DNA from: Porphyrobacter sp. ULC335
GTDB taxonomy: Bacteria; Pseudomonadota; Alphaproteobacteria; Sphingomonadales; Sphingomonadaceae
Direction of reading: 5' to 3'
NCBI RefSeq assembly: GCF_025917005.1
Contig: NZ_CP078091.1
Coordinates: 3,542,001 to 3,606,000 of the forward strand
DNA: 64,000 bases
Shown piece by piece: positions 25,785 through 34,983 of this stretch; position 1 is the stretch's first letter; the number at the start of each line of letters is the position of its first letter. Position numbers and translations under genes: made by a program. The notes below the pieces were generated by a model that saw only the letters and a program-made list of their open reading frames with translations, made no database searches and was not told the DNA's origin.

Positions 25785-26983
25785 CTGCGCCCACCATCGG
25801 TCAATTCGCTGTATAGCTGCGCATAGGCGGCGGTTCCGGCCTCAAGCGAAAAGACCTCTTCCGCCGCCCGGCGACACCGCTCGGCGATATCAGGGTCTTG
25901 CAACAGCGCCAACAGGTCGTTCCAGGCCTGCGCCATTGATGCCGGGTCTGGCGCATGGGCCAGCACCCCCACGCGATACTTGCGGATGATGTAGGCCACA
26001 TCACCCACACCATCATTGGCGACGACCGGCATCCCGCACCCGAGGATTTCGGCCATGCGGGTCGGCGAGCTTCCCAGCTTGCTCAGCCCGTCGGTGAAGA
26101 ACATCACCGAAGCCGTCTGTCCCTGAATGACCTGATGCACATCCTCCGGCGCGGCAGGCGCAATTGTCAGGCGGCTGCCCAAATGCCCGTCCGGATCAAG
26201 CGCCGCGCGAACCTGCGCCGCATCGTCCCGCGTGGTCAGTTCAAACACGACGTCGGGGGCCTGTTCGGCCACCACCTTCAGGAAAGCCGCCAGCCAGTCG
26301 AGCCGGAACCAGCCGCTCAGCACGGTGCCAAGGCAACCAATCACCCGCTTGGCCGAGGGCTGCGCGGGCGGCACGAAACGGTCGAGATCCGCACAGGTCG
26401 GGATCACCGCGATCCTTTGGCCTGCCAGCGCATCGGGATAGATCCGCTGCAAATGTTCAACCGCCGCATGCGTCAGCGACACCACTGCGCCCCCGCGGGC
26501 GAGGCAGGCGCGTTCCGCCGCCACCATCGCCCGGTGCAACAGCGAGCCGCGTGTGAGCCTTCCGGCGGTGATCAACTCCTCCGGCCACAGCGCGCGCATA
26601 TCGAAAATGAAGGGCACGCCCGTGAGGCGCGACACGATCAGCGCCACCGCAGCAGGGATATAGGAGCGTGCATGGATCAGGCGCGCATTCTGCCCCCGCG
26701 TCTCGCGCAGGAGGAGCCACACCATGCGCACCATCGACAGCGCCGGTGCGATCACCTTGGGGCTCGCCCGGAAGTGTTGCGGCAGCCACTGGATACCCAG
26801 CGCCGCGCATTCGGCGCGCATGGCATCCATCCGCGTTATATCCGCCCGGTCCTCCGCCTTCTCGTAGGTGATGAGCGTGATACGATACCGGCCCGACAGC
26901 CCTCGCAGATAGGCCAGCACCTGGCTTTGGCCGAGCGGCTCGAGCAGGCCATTGCGGGTGAGGTAGATCGTGGAGGGCATCAT
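25772..26983 (-). CDS. Glycosyltransferase family 4-like protein
   Basis: A 403-residue GT-B protein with acceptor-side start STIYLTRNGLLEPLGQSQVLAYLRGL and a donor-side motif GSSPTRMAEILGCGMPVVANDGVGDV. The phrase NGLLEPLGQSQ is typical of exopolysaccharide glycosyltransferases near AsnB-like amidotransferases. The Met-Met start overlaps the stop of the upstream glycosyltransferase. The sugar added is unknown. Confidence 0.87.
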   Translation of the reverse strand: MMPSTIYLTRNGLLEPLGQSQVLAYLRGLSGRYRITLITYEKAEDRADITRMDAMRAECAALGIQWLPQHFRASPKVIAPALSMVRMVWLLLRETRGQNARLIHARSYIPAAVALIVSRLTGVPFIFDMRALWPEELITAGRLTRGSLLHRAMVAAERACLARGGAVVSLTHAAVEHLQRIYPDALAGQRIAVIPTCADLDRFVPPAQPSAKRVIGCLGTVLSGWFRLDWLAAFLKVVAEQAPDVVFELTTRDDAAQVRAALDPDGHLGSRLTIAPAAPEDVHQVIQGQTASVMFFTDGLSKLGSSPTRMAEILGCGMPVVANDGVGDVAYIIRKYRVGVLAHAPDPASMAQAWNDLLALLQDPDIAERCRRAAEEVFSLEAGTAAYAQLYSELTDGGRRCAD

Positions 26984-28068
26984 AGCGCCAGCAGCTCAAG
27001 ATACCGGCGCGCCGCGATTTCGGGCGCGAAGTCCTGCGCGCGGCGGACCTGGGCCTCGCGGTCCACGGGTGCGTCCAGCGCATCTTTCATCGCCTGCGTG
27101 AACGCGGGCGCATCCCCGACCGGGACCAGCCGACCATACCGCCCGTCCTGAAGGATCTCGGCAGGCCCCGACGGGCAGTCAGTCGATACCACCGGCAAGC
27201 CGAAGGACAGCGCCTCGACAATGACATTGCCGAAGCCTTCGTAGTCCGAGGACAAGGCGAACAGATCAGCCGTGGCGTAAAACGGTGCCGGATCGGAATG
27301 GAAGCCTGCGAAGATGACCCGGTCAGCGATCCCCAGCTCGCCGGCGAGCGCGTTCAAGGTGGCCTGATTGTCGCCATGCCCCACCAGCATCAGCCGGGCA
27401 TTGCTTTGCGGTAAAGCAGCGAAGGCGCGCAGAAGCAGGGCGTGGTTCTTTTGCGATTTCAGATTGCCGACCGAAAGGACGCGCGGGCCGCCATCCCCCC
27501 ACAGGGCCTTGGCGGCGCTTAGCGCGTCGACCGATGGCTGGGTTGCGGGGGGAATCGGATTGTAGATCGTGCTGAACTTGTCGATCGGCATGCCCGATAA
27601 AGCCGCCATGTCCTCGCAAGCCCCGCGCGATACGCCGACCCGCGCCGAAGCGAGGCGGTAGCCGGCGGTGGCCGACGCGCGCAGCGCCAGACCGTGCATT
27701 CGGCCCCAGTCCTTGTATTGCTGCGACAGAAATACGTGCTCGCTGACCAGCACCCTGCCGCGCAGACCGGCCATGCGTGCCGCGACGGGGGCGATCGCCG
27801 TCAACGGCCACATCGCCGCAATCAGGCCATCGGGCTGGGCTTGTCGCAGGAAACGGGCAAGGACTGGCAGCAGCAGGCGTGCCTTGGAGCAGCCGAGATC
27901 ATGCACGGGGAAGGATGCCCGGGCCTCGTCCAGCAGCTCTCCCTTTGTCTCCATCAGAACGAATTCGGCACCATATCCGGCACGCGCGAGTTCGCTCGCG
28001 AGGGTGAGGCTGAGCCGCTCGGCGCCGCCACCGCCCAGATCTGGAAGCAGGAAAGCAATTCTGCGCAT
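26980..28068 (-). CDS. Glycosyltransferase family 4 protein
   Basis: A 362-residue GT4 enzyme. Acceptor-side loop LPDLGGGGAERLSLTLASELARAGY (residues 8-32), mid-protein VLSVGNLKSQKNHALLLRAFA, and donor-binding SSDYEGFGNVIVEALSFGLPVVSTDCPSGPAEIL with the EX7E-like glutamates. It takes part in assembling the repeat unit. The gene is 55 bases downstream of the flippase gene and overlaps the next glycosyltransferase start. Confidence 0.92.
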   Translation of the reverse strand: MRRIAFLLPDLGGGGAERLSLTLASELARAGYGAEFVLMETKGELLDEARASFPVHDLGCSKARLLLPVLARFLRQAQPDGLIAAMWPLTAIAPVAARMAGLRGRVLVSEHVFLSQQYKDWGRMHGLALRASATAGYRLASARVGVSRGACEDMAALSGMPIDKFSTIYNPIPPATQPSVDALSAAKALWGDGGPRVLSVGNLKSQKNHALLLRAFAALPQSNARLMLVGHGDNQATLNALAGELGIADRVIFAGFHSDPAPFYATADLFALSSDYEGFGNVIVEALSFGLPVVSTDCPSGPAEILQDGRYGRLVPVGDAPAFTQAMKDALDAPVDREAQVRRAQDFAPEIAARRYLELLAL

Positions 28069-28123
28069 CAGGATGAGGCAGACCCGCCTTTGAACGCGAT
28101 GACTGCGAGATCGTGCCGGGCGC

Positions 28124-29455
28124 TCATTTGCCGCGCGCCCGACGCCGGATCAACAATCGCAATGCTCCGAAGATGGTCGGGTCGATCCCGACAAGCCGGT
28201 AGGCCGTCACAGCCAGATAGGCCGTTCTCACCAGAATACCCGCCAGCACTGCAAGCGCGAAGGCGATGCCCGACCCTTCGATGACGGCGATGATGAGCGC
28301 GTTGCACGTCACGGCCAGCGAAATGGCAAAGCCGCGTGTGACCACCACGTCATGCCGTGCGGCATGAAGCAGGCTGATGCTGATCCCCCCCATCGCGTTC
28401 AAGACGCTTCCTCCCGCCAGAACAGACATGATCGGCCAAGCGGCTCGGTAATCATTGCCAAAGGCGAGAGCAAGCAAACTCTCCCCGAAAATCCAGAGAC
28501 ATCCGGCAATGGCGAGGGTCGGGAACAGCATGACCGTGGCAGAGGCCAGCGACAGGCGCCCGAGCTGTTCGGTGTCCTGCTGCTGGTAAAGCGATGACGC
28601 CATGGCGGGAACCATGACCTGGATCATCGTGATAGGCAGGCTGGAAAACACCATGATGGCGGTCGAAACCCGGAACAGGCCAGCCTGCTCCAACGTGGAG
28701 AACGCTCCGACGACTAGGATCGGAATGGCCACTTCTGTCGCCTGGATCACCGTGGCCATGCCCATCGTGGTGCTGGCCTTGCGCCATTCGCCTGTCTTTG
28801 CCTTGCCGGCAGAACCGGTGCGCGGCGCGCGCCAGACGCGCCACACGGTTCGCCAACCGAAAGGTAGCGCCAGCAAGATGGCTGCGAAGGTCAGGACCAT
28901 TGCCAGTCCTGGCTCGATGGTCCCCGCCGTCAGCAAGACGATCCAGAGGAGCCCCGACTGCACGGCAGGCCTGACCGCTGTATCGAGCGACGGTCCGAGG
29001 ACCAGCTTGCCCGCCCCGCACAGGATCGCCCCCACCAGTGCCAGCAGCGCCATCAGCGCGGTGACAGCCATCGTCGACAATGCCAGAACCGGCGGGGCCT
29101 CCAGCCCCCAGAAGGTATAGACCCCTACGGCCAGCGCTGCGGCAATGCCGAGAAGGAAAACATTGCGCAGGGACCAACCCACCAGCTGGGCGGCGCTTTC
29201 ATGGTCGTTCTGCGCGCGGTAGGCTGACAGGTCGCGGGTCGCATGCAATTTCAGCCCGCCCGAAGCGATCGAGGCTCCCAGACCGGCCGCCGCTATCGCC
29301 GATCCGTACAGGCCATAGCCCGCGACACCCAGCCCCCGGGCCAGCTGGATGCCGACAAGGAAGGCCATCGCCGTGCCGAACAGGTAAATCCCCGCACTTC
29401 CGCCAAGCGCGCGCAGAAATTCCTTGCTTGAAGATAGCGCTGAAAAAATCTTCAG
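28124..29455 (-). CDS. Wzx-type polysaccharide flippase with a probable non-canonical start codon
   Basis: A MATE/MOP-type membrane protein with 12 or more helices, about 443 residues in full. The first in-frame ATG (29368) lies inside the first conserved segment. The frame continues upstream with [17 protein letters not shown], the normal flippase N-terminus, and no ATG, GTG or TTG occurs before the in-frame stop. A CTG at 29455 overlaps the upstream stop (CTGA), matching the ATGA/GTGA coupling used elsewhere in the operon. An ATT at 29449 is 8 bases behind GAGG. The protein would flip the lipid-linked repeat unit to the periplasm. Confidence 0.8.
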   Translation of the reverse strand: MKIFSALSSSKEFLRALGGSAGIYLFGTAMAFLVGIQLARGLGVAGYGLYGSAIAAAGLGASIASGGLKLHATRDLSAYRAQNDHESAAQLVGWSLRNVFLLGIAAALAVGVYTFWGLEAPPVLALSTMAVTALMALLALVGAILCGAGKLVLGPSLDTAVRPAVQSGLLWIVLLTAGTIEPGLAMVLTFAAILLALPFGWRTVWRVWRAPRTGSAGKAKTGEWRKASTTMGMATVIQATEVAIPILVVGAFSTLEQAGLFRVSTAIMVFSSLPITMIQVMVPAMASSLYQQQDTEQLGRLSLASATVMLFPTLAIAGCLWIFGESLLALAFGNDYRAAWPIMSVLAGGSVLNAMGGISISLLHAARHDVVVTRGFAISLAVTCNALIIAVIEGSGIAFALAVLAGILVRTAYLAVTAYRLVGIDPTIFGALRLLIRRRARGK

Positions 29456-30729
29456 ATCCTCAAATCACTCTCGTCGCGATCGAAGACGCTTTTCAGGTCA
29501 AAGAAGACGCTCTGTTCAGCCCCGTAGGCCCTGATCGCAGCCGCGCCGGCCTTGCGAAAGGTCTCATGCGCCACCGCAAGCACAACGCCGTCATAGATGC
29601 CTGTGAGGGGTTCGGCGATCAGGTCTAGCCCGTATTCGCGCCGCGCCTCTACCGGGTCTGAAAGCGGGTCGTGGATATCGACGATCGCGCCGTAATCGCG
29701 CAGCTCCCCGATCACATCGACCACGCGGGTGTTGCGCAGATCGGGGCAATCTTCCTTGAAGGTGAGGCCGAGCACCAGAATGCGCGCGCCGCCGACATGG
29801 ATGCGCCGCTTGAGCATGGCCTTGACCATCTGCTGCGCGACATAGGCGCCCATGCCGTCATTGATCCGCCGCCCGGCAAGGATCACGTCGGGGTGATAGC
29901 CGAGCGCCTCTGCCTTGTGGGTCAGGTAATAGGGATCGACGCCGATGCAGTGCCCGCCGACCAGACCGGGGCGGAAGGGCAGGAAGTTCCACTTGGTCCC
30001 CGCAGCCTTCAGCACCGCTTCGGTATCGATGTCCATGCGGTTGAAGATGATCGCAAGCTCGTTGACGAGCGCGATGTTGAGATCGCGCTGCGTGTTCTCG
30101 ATCACCTTGGCTGCCTCGGCCACGCGGATGCTCTCCGCCTTGTAGGTGCCGGCGGTGATGATGCTGGCATAAAGCGCATCGACCGTATCGGCGACTGCGG
30201 GGGTAGAGCCCGAAGTCACCTTGAGGATGGTGGTCAGGCGGTGGGCCTTGTCGCCCGGATTGATGCGTTCCGGGCTGTATCCGCAGAAGAAATCGGTGTT
30301 GAAGGTAAGGCCGGACACCTTCTCTAGCAGAGGGACGCAGTCTTCTTCCGTCGCGCCGGGATAGACGGTGGATTCGTAGATCACGATATCGCCCCGCTTG
30401 AGCGCGCGGCCCACTGTCTCGGTTGCCTTGAGAAGGGGGGTCAGGTCGGGCCGCTTGTGCGCATCGATCGGGGTCGGCACCGTTACGATAAAGATCGACG
30501 CCGCGGCCAGATCGGCCGGGTTGGTGGTCAGGCTGAGATGCCGGGCCTGCGCGAGTTCGTCCGACGAAACTTCGCAGGTCACATCGTGGCCAGCAGCGAG
30601 ATCGGCAATCCGCTCGGCGCTGATGTCAAAGCCGATGACAGGCCGGTGCTTGCCGAATTCGGCTGCCAGCGGCAGGCCGACATAGCCAAGGCCGATGACG
30701 GCGATCATGGGCGTGGAAGCGTCAGTCAT
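29452..30729 (-). CDS. Nucleotide-sugar (UDP-hexose/HexNAc) 6-dehydrogenase
   Basis: A 425-residue enzyme of the UDP-glucose/UDP-N-acetylhexosamine dehydrogenase family. NAD-binding [18 protein letters not shown] (residues 9-26), the central [17 protein letters not shown] helix and [18 protein letters not shown], where the Cys is the catalytic nucleophile. The [11 protein letters not shown] form is typical of the WbpO/TviB/WecC-like branch, so a HexNAc-uronate is the more likely product. The ATG at 30729 overlaps the VanZ-like gene end by 8 bases. The uronate could be amidated by the AsnB-like protein of this operon. Confidence 0.92.
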   Translation of the reverse strand: MTDASTPMIAVIGLGYVGLPLAAEFGKHRPVIGFDISAERIADLAAGHDVTCEVSSDELAQARHLSLTTNPADLAAASIFIVTVPTPIDAHKRPDLTPLLKATETVGRALKRGDIVIYESTVYPGATEEDCVPLLEKVSGLTFNTDFFCGYSPERINPGDKAHRLTTILKVTSGSTPAVADTVDALYASIITAGTYKAESIRVAEAAKVIENTQRDLNIALVNELAIIFNRMDIDTEAVLKAAGTKWNFLPFRPGLVGGHCIGVDPYYLTHKAEALGYHPDVILAGRRINDGMGAYVAQQMVKAMLKRRIHVGGARILVLGLTFKEDCPDLRNTRVVDVIGELRDYGAIVDIHDPLSDPVEARREYGLDLIAEPLTGIYDGVVLAVAHETFRKAGAAAIRAYGAEQSVFFDLKSVFDRDESDLRI

Positions 30730-31111
30730 TCGTCTGTTCCTTGTTCGATGCAACCAGCCATCTGATCCCGCGCAGTCCCATGACAAAAAGCGCCGCCAAG
30801 GCAATCCCGGCGACACTCCCTACGAAGTCACCCCAGTCGGCGTTGCGGCGTACCTGAAATATCTGCACAATTTCGATCATTCCCGCAAACACGACTAGCG
30901 CCGCGATGGTTCTATTCCACCTCCCGAGCAGCAGAAGCGGTGTGGAAAAGACAAGAAACGCGGCAACGTGCAGTGCGAGGTCATTCTGGCCGCGCAGGAC
31001 GGGATGGTCAGGAAAAGGACCTTCGAAGATAACGGCATAATAGGTCACCACAGCGCCGATCACGGCAGCCACCAGTCCGAGAAGCACCTTGAGGAATGCG
31101 GTGCCAGTCAT
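30722..31111 (-). CDS. VanZ-like small membrane protein
   Basis: A 129-residue protein with four predicted helices. The third region, [32 protein letters not shown], carries the Glu-x-x-Gln and Asp-x-x-Asn-x-x-G-like pattern of VanZ-family proteins. Start may be the ATG at 31111 or the GTG at 31117. VanZ-like proteins are often in exopolysaccharide loci of sphingomonads, with unknown role. It seems to be the first gene of the long minus-strand operon. Confidence 0.75.
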   Translation of the reverse strand: MTGTAFLKVLLGLVAAVIGAVVTYYAVIFEGPFPDHPVLRGQNDLALHVAAFLVFSTPLLLLGRWNRTIAALVVFAGMIEIVQIFQVRRNADWGDFVGSVAGIALAALFVMGLRGIRWLVASNKEQTND

Positions 31112-31205
31112 CCGCACACCATGTCGAAACGGCTAGGCATAACATCATGTCCCGCAAAGCGATTCTCCGGCGCGTGATGCCCCTCTCGCCCTTTTCTTTC
31201 TCGCC

Positions 31206-32381
31206 GTGAAGGATAAAGAGACCGGCGCGCGAGAATGCGCGCGGCTGGAGGGCAGACCCATACATGTCCTGATGACAGTGAACGCGGCGTGGAACATCTG
31301 GAATTTCCGCAAGTCGCTGGTCGAGGCGCTGCTCGCCGATGGCCACCGCGTCACAGTGCTTGCCCCGCCGGATGAGACAGCTGCGAAACTCGCGGCGCTG
31401 GGCTGTGATGTGCGCCCGCTGGCGATGAGCGTGAAAGGGCTTAATCCTCTCGAGGATCTCCGGCTCGAACGCCGCTTCGCCAAGGCCTTGCGTGACCACG
31501 CGCCCGACGTCGTGCTGAGCTACACGATCAAGAACAACATTTTCGGCGCGCCCGCGGCAAGGGCTGCGGGCGTGCCATTTGTGCCCAATGTCACCGGTCT
31601 CGGCACCGCATTCCTCTCCGGGCGGGTCCTCGAACAGGTTTCGGTGCAGCTCTACCGGCGCGCCTTTGGGCCGTTGCCTCAGGTGTTTTTCCAGAACGCC
31701 GACGACCGCGATCTGTTTGTGAATTACAGGATTGTTCGCGAGGAGCAGACCCGGCTCCTGCCCGGATCGGGCATCGATCTTGTTCAGTTTGCGCCTGTCC
31801 CCATGCCCGATGCTGCCGATCCGCCCGTTTTCCTGATGATCGCGCGCCTGTTGCGCGACAAGGGGGTGATCGAATTCGTTGAGGCGGCGCGGATCATCAA
31901 GGCGCATAATCCGGCGGCACGCTTTCAGTTGCTGGGCGCGCTTGGCTCGGAAAATCGCACCGCGATCGACGCGGCGATGGTTGAGGGCTGGGTGAACGAA
32001 GGCATTGTCGAGTATCTCGGCACCACGGATGACGTGCGCCCCTTCATCGCGGCTGCTTCTTGTGTGGTTCTGCCCTCGTATCGCGAAGGTGCGCCGCGTA
32101 CCTTGATCGAAGCGGCAGCCATGGCCCGCCCCGTCATCGCGACCGACGTGCCCGGATGCCGCGCGGTGCTTGAGCGCGACGTATCGGGTTTTCTGTGCGA
32201 GGCCCGCAGCAGCGCCAGCCTCGCCGAGGCGCTGGGGCGCTTCCTCGCTTTGACCCCGGACGCTCGCGCCGCGATGGGGCGTGCAGGCCACGACAAGATG
32301 GCGCGCGAGTTCGATCAGGCGCTCGTCATCCAGGCTTACCGCGAAACAATCGCCGCGCTGACGCGGCGCCGGAGCGTCTGA
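31206..32381 (+). CDS. Glycosyltransferase family 4 protein (divergent from the main operon)
   Basis: A 391-residue GT4 enzyme. N-terminal VLMTVNAAWNIWNFRKSLVEALLADGH is characteristic of GT4 enzymes similar to those that add the second sugar in capsule and O-antigen units. The donor side shows LLRDKGVIEFVEAARII and SYREGAPRTLIEAAAMARPVIATDVPGCR. The GTG at 31206 is the first start; no strong ribosome site is visible, so a later start is possible. It is transcribed divergently from the VanZ-like gene, so the 90-base gap must hold both promoters. Confidence 0.88.
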   Translation: MKDKETGARECARLEGRPIHVLMTVNAAWNIWNFRKSLVEALLADGHRVTVLAPPDETAAKLAALGCDVRPLAMSVKGLNPLEDLRLERRFAKALRDHAPDVVLSYTIKNNIFGAPAARAAGVPFVPNVTGLGTAFLSGRVLEQVSVQLYRRAFGPLPQVFFQNADDRDLFVNYRIVREEQTRLLPGSGIDLVQFAPVPMPDAADPPVFLMIARLLRDKGVIEFVEAARIIKAHNPAARFQLLGALGSENRTAIDAAMVEGWVNEGIVEYLGTTDDVRPFIAAASCVVLPSYREGAPRTLIEAAAMARPVIATDVPGCRAVLERDVSGFLCEARSSASLAEALGRFLALTPDARAAMGRAGHDKMAREFDQALVIQAYRETIAALTRRRSV

Positions 32382-32397
32382 TACGCTCTCAGGCAGC

Positions 32398-32606
32398 TAG
32401 AGCACTTTCCGGCCATTCTGGGTCACCCTGACGGAGTCGATTTTGGCTCAGCGCGAGGAGAGAGGAGGGAGCTATGCTAAAGCATAGTGACCGACGATCG
32501 ACGCGGCGCTGGGCCAAAATCGGCCCGCCCCTTCGGGATCGCATCAGGAAGCCCGCTGGCTTCCTGATGCGATCAGGGCGATCCAGAATGGTCGGAAAGT
32601 GCTCTA
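32398..32606. repeat. Palindromic MITE-like element with 34-bp terminal inverted repeats
   Basis: The ends TAGAGCACTTTCCGgCC at 32398 and the mirror copy ending at 32606 match at 31 of 34 positions. Inside is a second inverted pair (GATTTTGGCtCAGCGC with its complement, 15 of 16), a small hairpin CTATGCT/AGCATAG and a perfect 15-bp hairpin (GATCGCATCAGGAAG and its complement). The 209-bp element can fold into one long cruciform and encodes nothing. It sits between two convergent genes, and its right end supplies the stop codon of the deacetylase gene. No direct target duplication is evident. Confidence 0.8.
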
Positions 32607-33470
32607 ATCGGCCAAGGCCGAAAGCTGCGTTTCGACGCGTATTGTTCCTGCGTCTCTGAAGCGCACGATTTCCTCGGTGATCGCCTGAAGGTTCGCCAAG
32701 GTCGCGGGCGCGGTCGCCACGTTTTCCGGATGCAGCCAGAAATGCGCCACGCCGCCGGAACGGGCTGCATCAGCCAGAAGATTGCGGGCGCGCCGCCGCG
32801 TCACCGCAGGCGGCACCAGCCTCCGCAGTCCGCTCATCCAGTTGATGAAAACGCCCGACGGGATTTCGGCTGGCCGGGATACATCCCGATCCGGCAGTGC
32901 TTGGGAAGGGACCGCAAGATCAAACTCGGACAGGAGTGATTGCGCGCGGCTCGGATATTTGCGCGCGCCCCGGAACGCCTTGCAGCCAAACTCGGCCAGC
33001 ACATCGAGATGCGCGATTTCGTTTCGCGGAAACACCATGGTCTGCCGATGCTCTGGCCGCGCCAGTTCCATCTCCCGCCGCGCCTGTTCGCGCGAAAGGT
33101 CTGTCCACGGAACGTGGGTGGCCCCGTGGAACGCAATCTCGTGCTGGCCCCTACCGGCCATGTCCAGAGCCCAGTCCCCAACCCAACCCTCTTCGCCCGC
33201 CGCGAGGCCAGAAGCGGCGCGTGCCAGATAGGGCAGTTCTTCAGCGTACTCCCGCACCAGCCGGGTGGTTTCGGGCGATGCCGGCCGCGTGAAGAGCTCC
33301 ACAAAGGCAAATGTCGCGCTGATTTCGGCCCGTCCGAGCAGTGCGATGATATCGCGGTACGCCTGCCGCAATCTCGCGTCGGTCAGGCCTGATGCCACCT
33401 CGGGCGTCAGGTGATCTGCGACACCCCAACGCCCCTCGCAATCAAGCGATATGATGGCCGTGCCGGTCAT
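32604..33470 (-). CDS. Polysaccharide deacetylase-like protein
   Basis: A 288-residue NodB-type carbohydrate esterase homologue. It starts ISLDCEGRWG (residues 7-16) with the metal-binding Asp, has HEIAFHGATH near 113-122 with the metal His pair, and FWLHPENV near 244-251 with the distal catalytic His. It may de-acetylate or otherwise edit the sugar chain. The last codon and stop fall in the inverted repeat of the adjacent MITE-like element, so the C-terminus may be altered. The ATG overlaps the GNAT stop (ATGA). Confidence 0.82.
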   Translation of the reverse strand: MTGTAIISLDCEGRWGVADHLTPEVASGLTDARLRQAYRDIIALLGRAEISATFAFVELFTRPASPETTRLVREYAEELPYLARAASGLAAGEEGWVGDWALDMAGRGQHEIAFHGATHVPWTDLSREQARREMELARPEHRQTMVFPRNEIAHLDVLAEFGCKAFRGARKYPSRAQSLLSEFDLAVPSQALPDRDVSRPAEIPSGVFINWMSGLRRLVPPAVTRRRARNLLADAARSGGVAHFWLHPENVATAPATLANLQAITEEIVRFRDAGTIRVETQLSALAD

Positions 33471-34471
33471 ACTCCGTCGGAATCCATATAAGAGAGATAC
33501 CAGTTTTCGCGCACTTCGGCGGCCACGCCCCGCGCGCTGAGTGCACGCGCGCCGAAGTTGATCTCAACAGGCCGCAGCCGCTCGGGCATGGGGTAGAAGC
33601 CGGCACCGCGAAAATCGCGGAAATTGGGAGACCACGGAAAGCACCATGCAAGGGCGATCTGCGCACCCTGCCGCGCCAAGTGATTCATTTCGGATTGCAG
33701 GAGGGGTTTCAAACCCTTGCCGCCCATCGCCTCGACAACATAGGCGATCCGCGTTCCATGCTTCTCCAGCATGCGGGTGACGACAAGCGCGCGGTCGCGG
33801 CCCTCGCCATAAATGCTGACCCTGTATTCGCCCGCGTGGGGCGCTCCGAATATCCTGCGGTTGAGTGCCTCGGCATCGCGCATGACGGCACAACCGATAT
33901 TGGAGCTGAAGTCAGCCCAAATCTGATCGGTTTCGCGTCCGAATTCGCGCGGCGAGACGCTTGCCACCTTTGTTCCACGAGCGAGGCGCAGGCCGCCGGG
34001 CAGCCCGGCTTTCCGGAGCAGGTAGGACGCATTGAGCGGACGAAAAAGGAACGGCACCTGGCCGAAATTGTGCCAGCCCAGACCGCCGAACCACGCCGGG
34101 GCAGCATTGGCATTGGGAAAGCCCCACGTGACATCCACCCCGGCTTCGCCCGCTGCCTCGGCAAAGCCGTGCGCCAGCCGCGAGAACAGGCGCTTCCCGC
34201 GCGCTTCTTCGGATACGAAGGAATCGACCGCCTGGAAGGCCGTCCCCTCCTGCGCGCCCAGCTTGACCCGTGCGGCGATATTGGCGGACAGCCCGATGAT
34301 CCGGCCTCCGCTGCGGGCAACGCAGAAAGGCGGGCAAGGTGCAGCCGGCATGCCGAAGGTCCACGCAAGTCCCGCAGCCCCCTGCCTGGCGCGCTCAAGA
34401 CCGAAATCCTGATAGGCGTCCAGCAATTCGGGCGATGCGCCTTCGAGCCCGATCCGAATTCCGTCATCCAT
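33467..34471 (-). CDS. GNAT-family (FemAB-like) acyltransferase
   Basis: A 334-residue protein of the acyl-CoA N-acyltransferase superfamily. The N-terminal half contains the GNAT core: AVDSFVSEEARGKRLFSRLAHGFAEAAGEAGVDVTWGFPN, with the R/Q-x-x-G-x-G/A-like CoA loop in EARGKRLF. The ATG at 34471 has AAGGGAT in front; upstream codons to 34594 are not supported. It is coupled to the deacetylase gene, so the pair may swap acetyl or aminoacyl groups on a polysaccharide amino sugar. Confidence 0.77.
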   Translation of the reverse strand: MDDGIRIGLEGASPELLDAYQDFGLERARQGAAGLAWTFGMPAAPCPPFCVARSGGRIIGLSANIAARVKLGAQEGTAFQAVDSFVSEEARGKRLFSRLAHGFAEAAGEAGVDVTWGFPNANAAPAWFGGLGWHNFGQVPFLFRPLNASYLLRKAGLPGGLRLARGTKVASVSPREFGRETDQIWADFSSNIGCAVMRDAEALNRRIFGAPHAGEYRVSIYGEGRDRALVVTRMLEKHGTRIAYVVEAMGGKGLKPLLQSEMNHLARQGAQIALAWCFPWSPNFRDFRGAGFYPMPERLRPVEINFGARALSARGVAAEVRENWYLSYMDSDGV

Positions 34472-34983
34472 GATGAATCCCTTACGGCGAAAGCCGGCCG
34501 CCGACCATAGGCAGAACCCCATGCAGTTGCAGCCGCGACGACAGGGAAACCGGCGCATTGGCGGCTTTGTTACCCGGCATGGAGCGCACCGCAAAGACCC
34601 TAAACCGTTTCACTTCCAAGCTTTTTCGTGTTTAATGCAGTGCAGACGACATGCGCCCGATTCGTGCGCCTAGGGGCTGATGGCATGACCGAATGGTTTC
34701 TGGCACAGCGAACCCCGAGAGTAATCGGCTTGTTATCCGGTCAGGCCGCGACATCTCTTGGGCGTGAGGGTCTAGGTTTTTTCCACGGGAAGCCGGGAGC
34801 GTTCTCGTTTGCTACCGCCGACGGCAAAGGTGTGCGTTGTGCAATGCAGGCCGGTCTTTCTGTTCGATGCAAGCGTCAAGCCACGGTAATGCTTGACTCA
34901 TTTGCGAAATCGCTGGATGGGGCGCAGCCATTCCGTGATGCCTCCGTGGCCAGCGGCGGCGCGATACATGTCAGGGTAGCAGA
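34472..34983. other. Upstream region of the priming sugar transferase, no confident gene
   Basis: About 510 bases between the divergent GNAT gene and the plus-strand sugar transferase, lower in GC than its surroundings. An open frame covers 34628-34987 (up to 119 codons) but shows no domain, a poor ribosome site and atypical composition. The region probably holds the two divergent promoters and a long leader of the sugar transferase mRNA. Confidence 0.45.
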
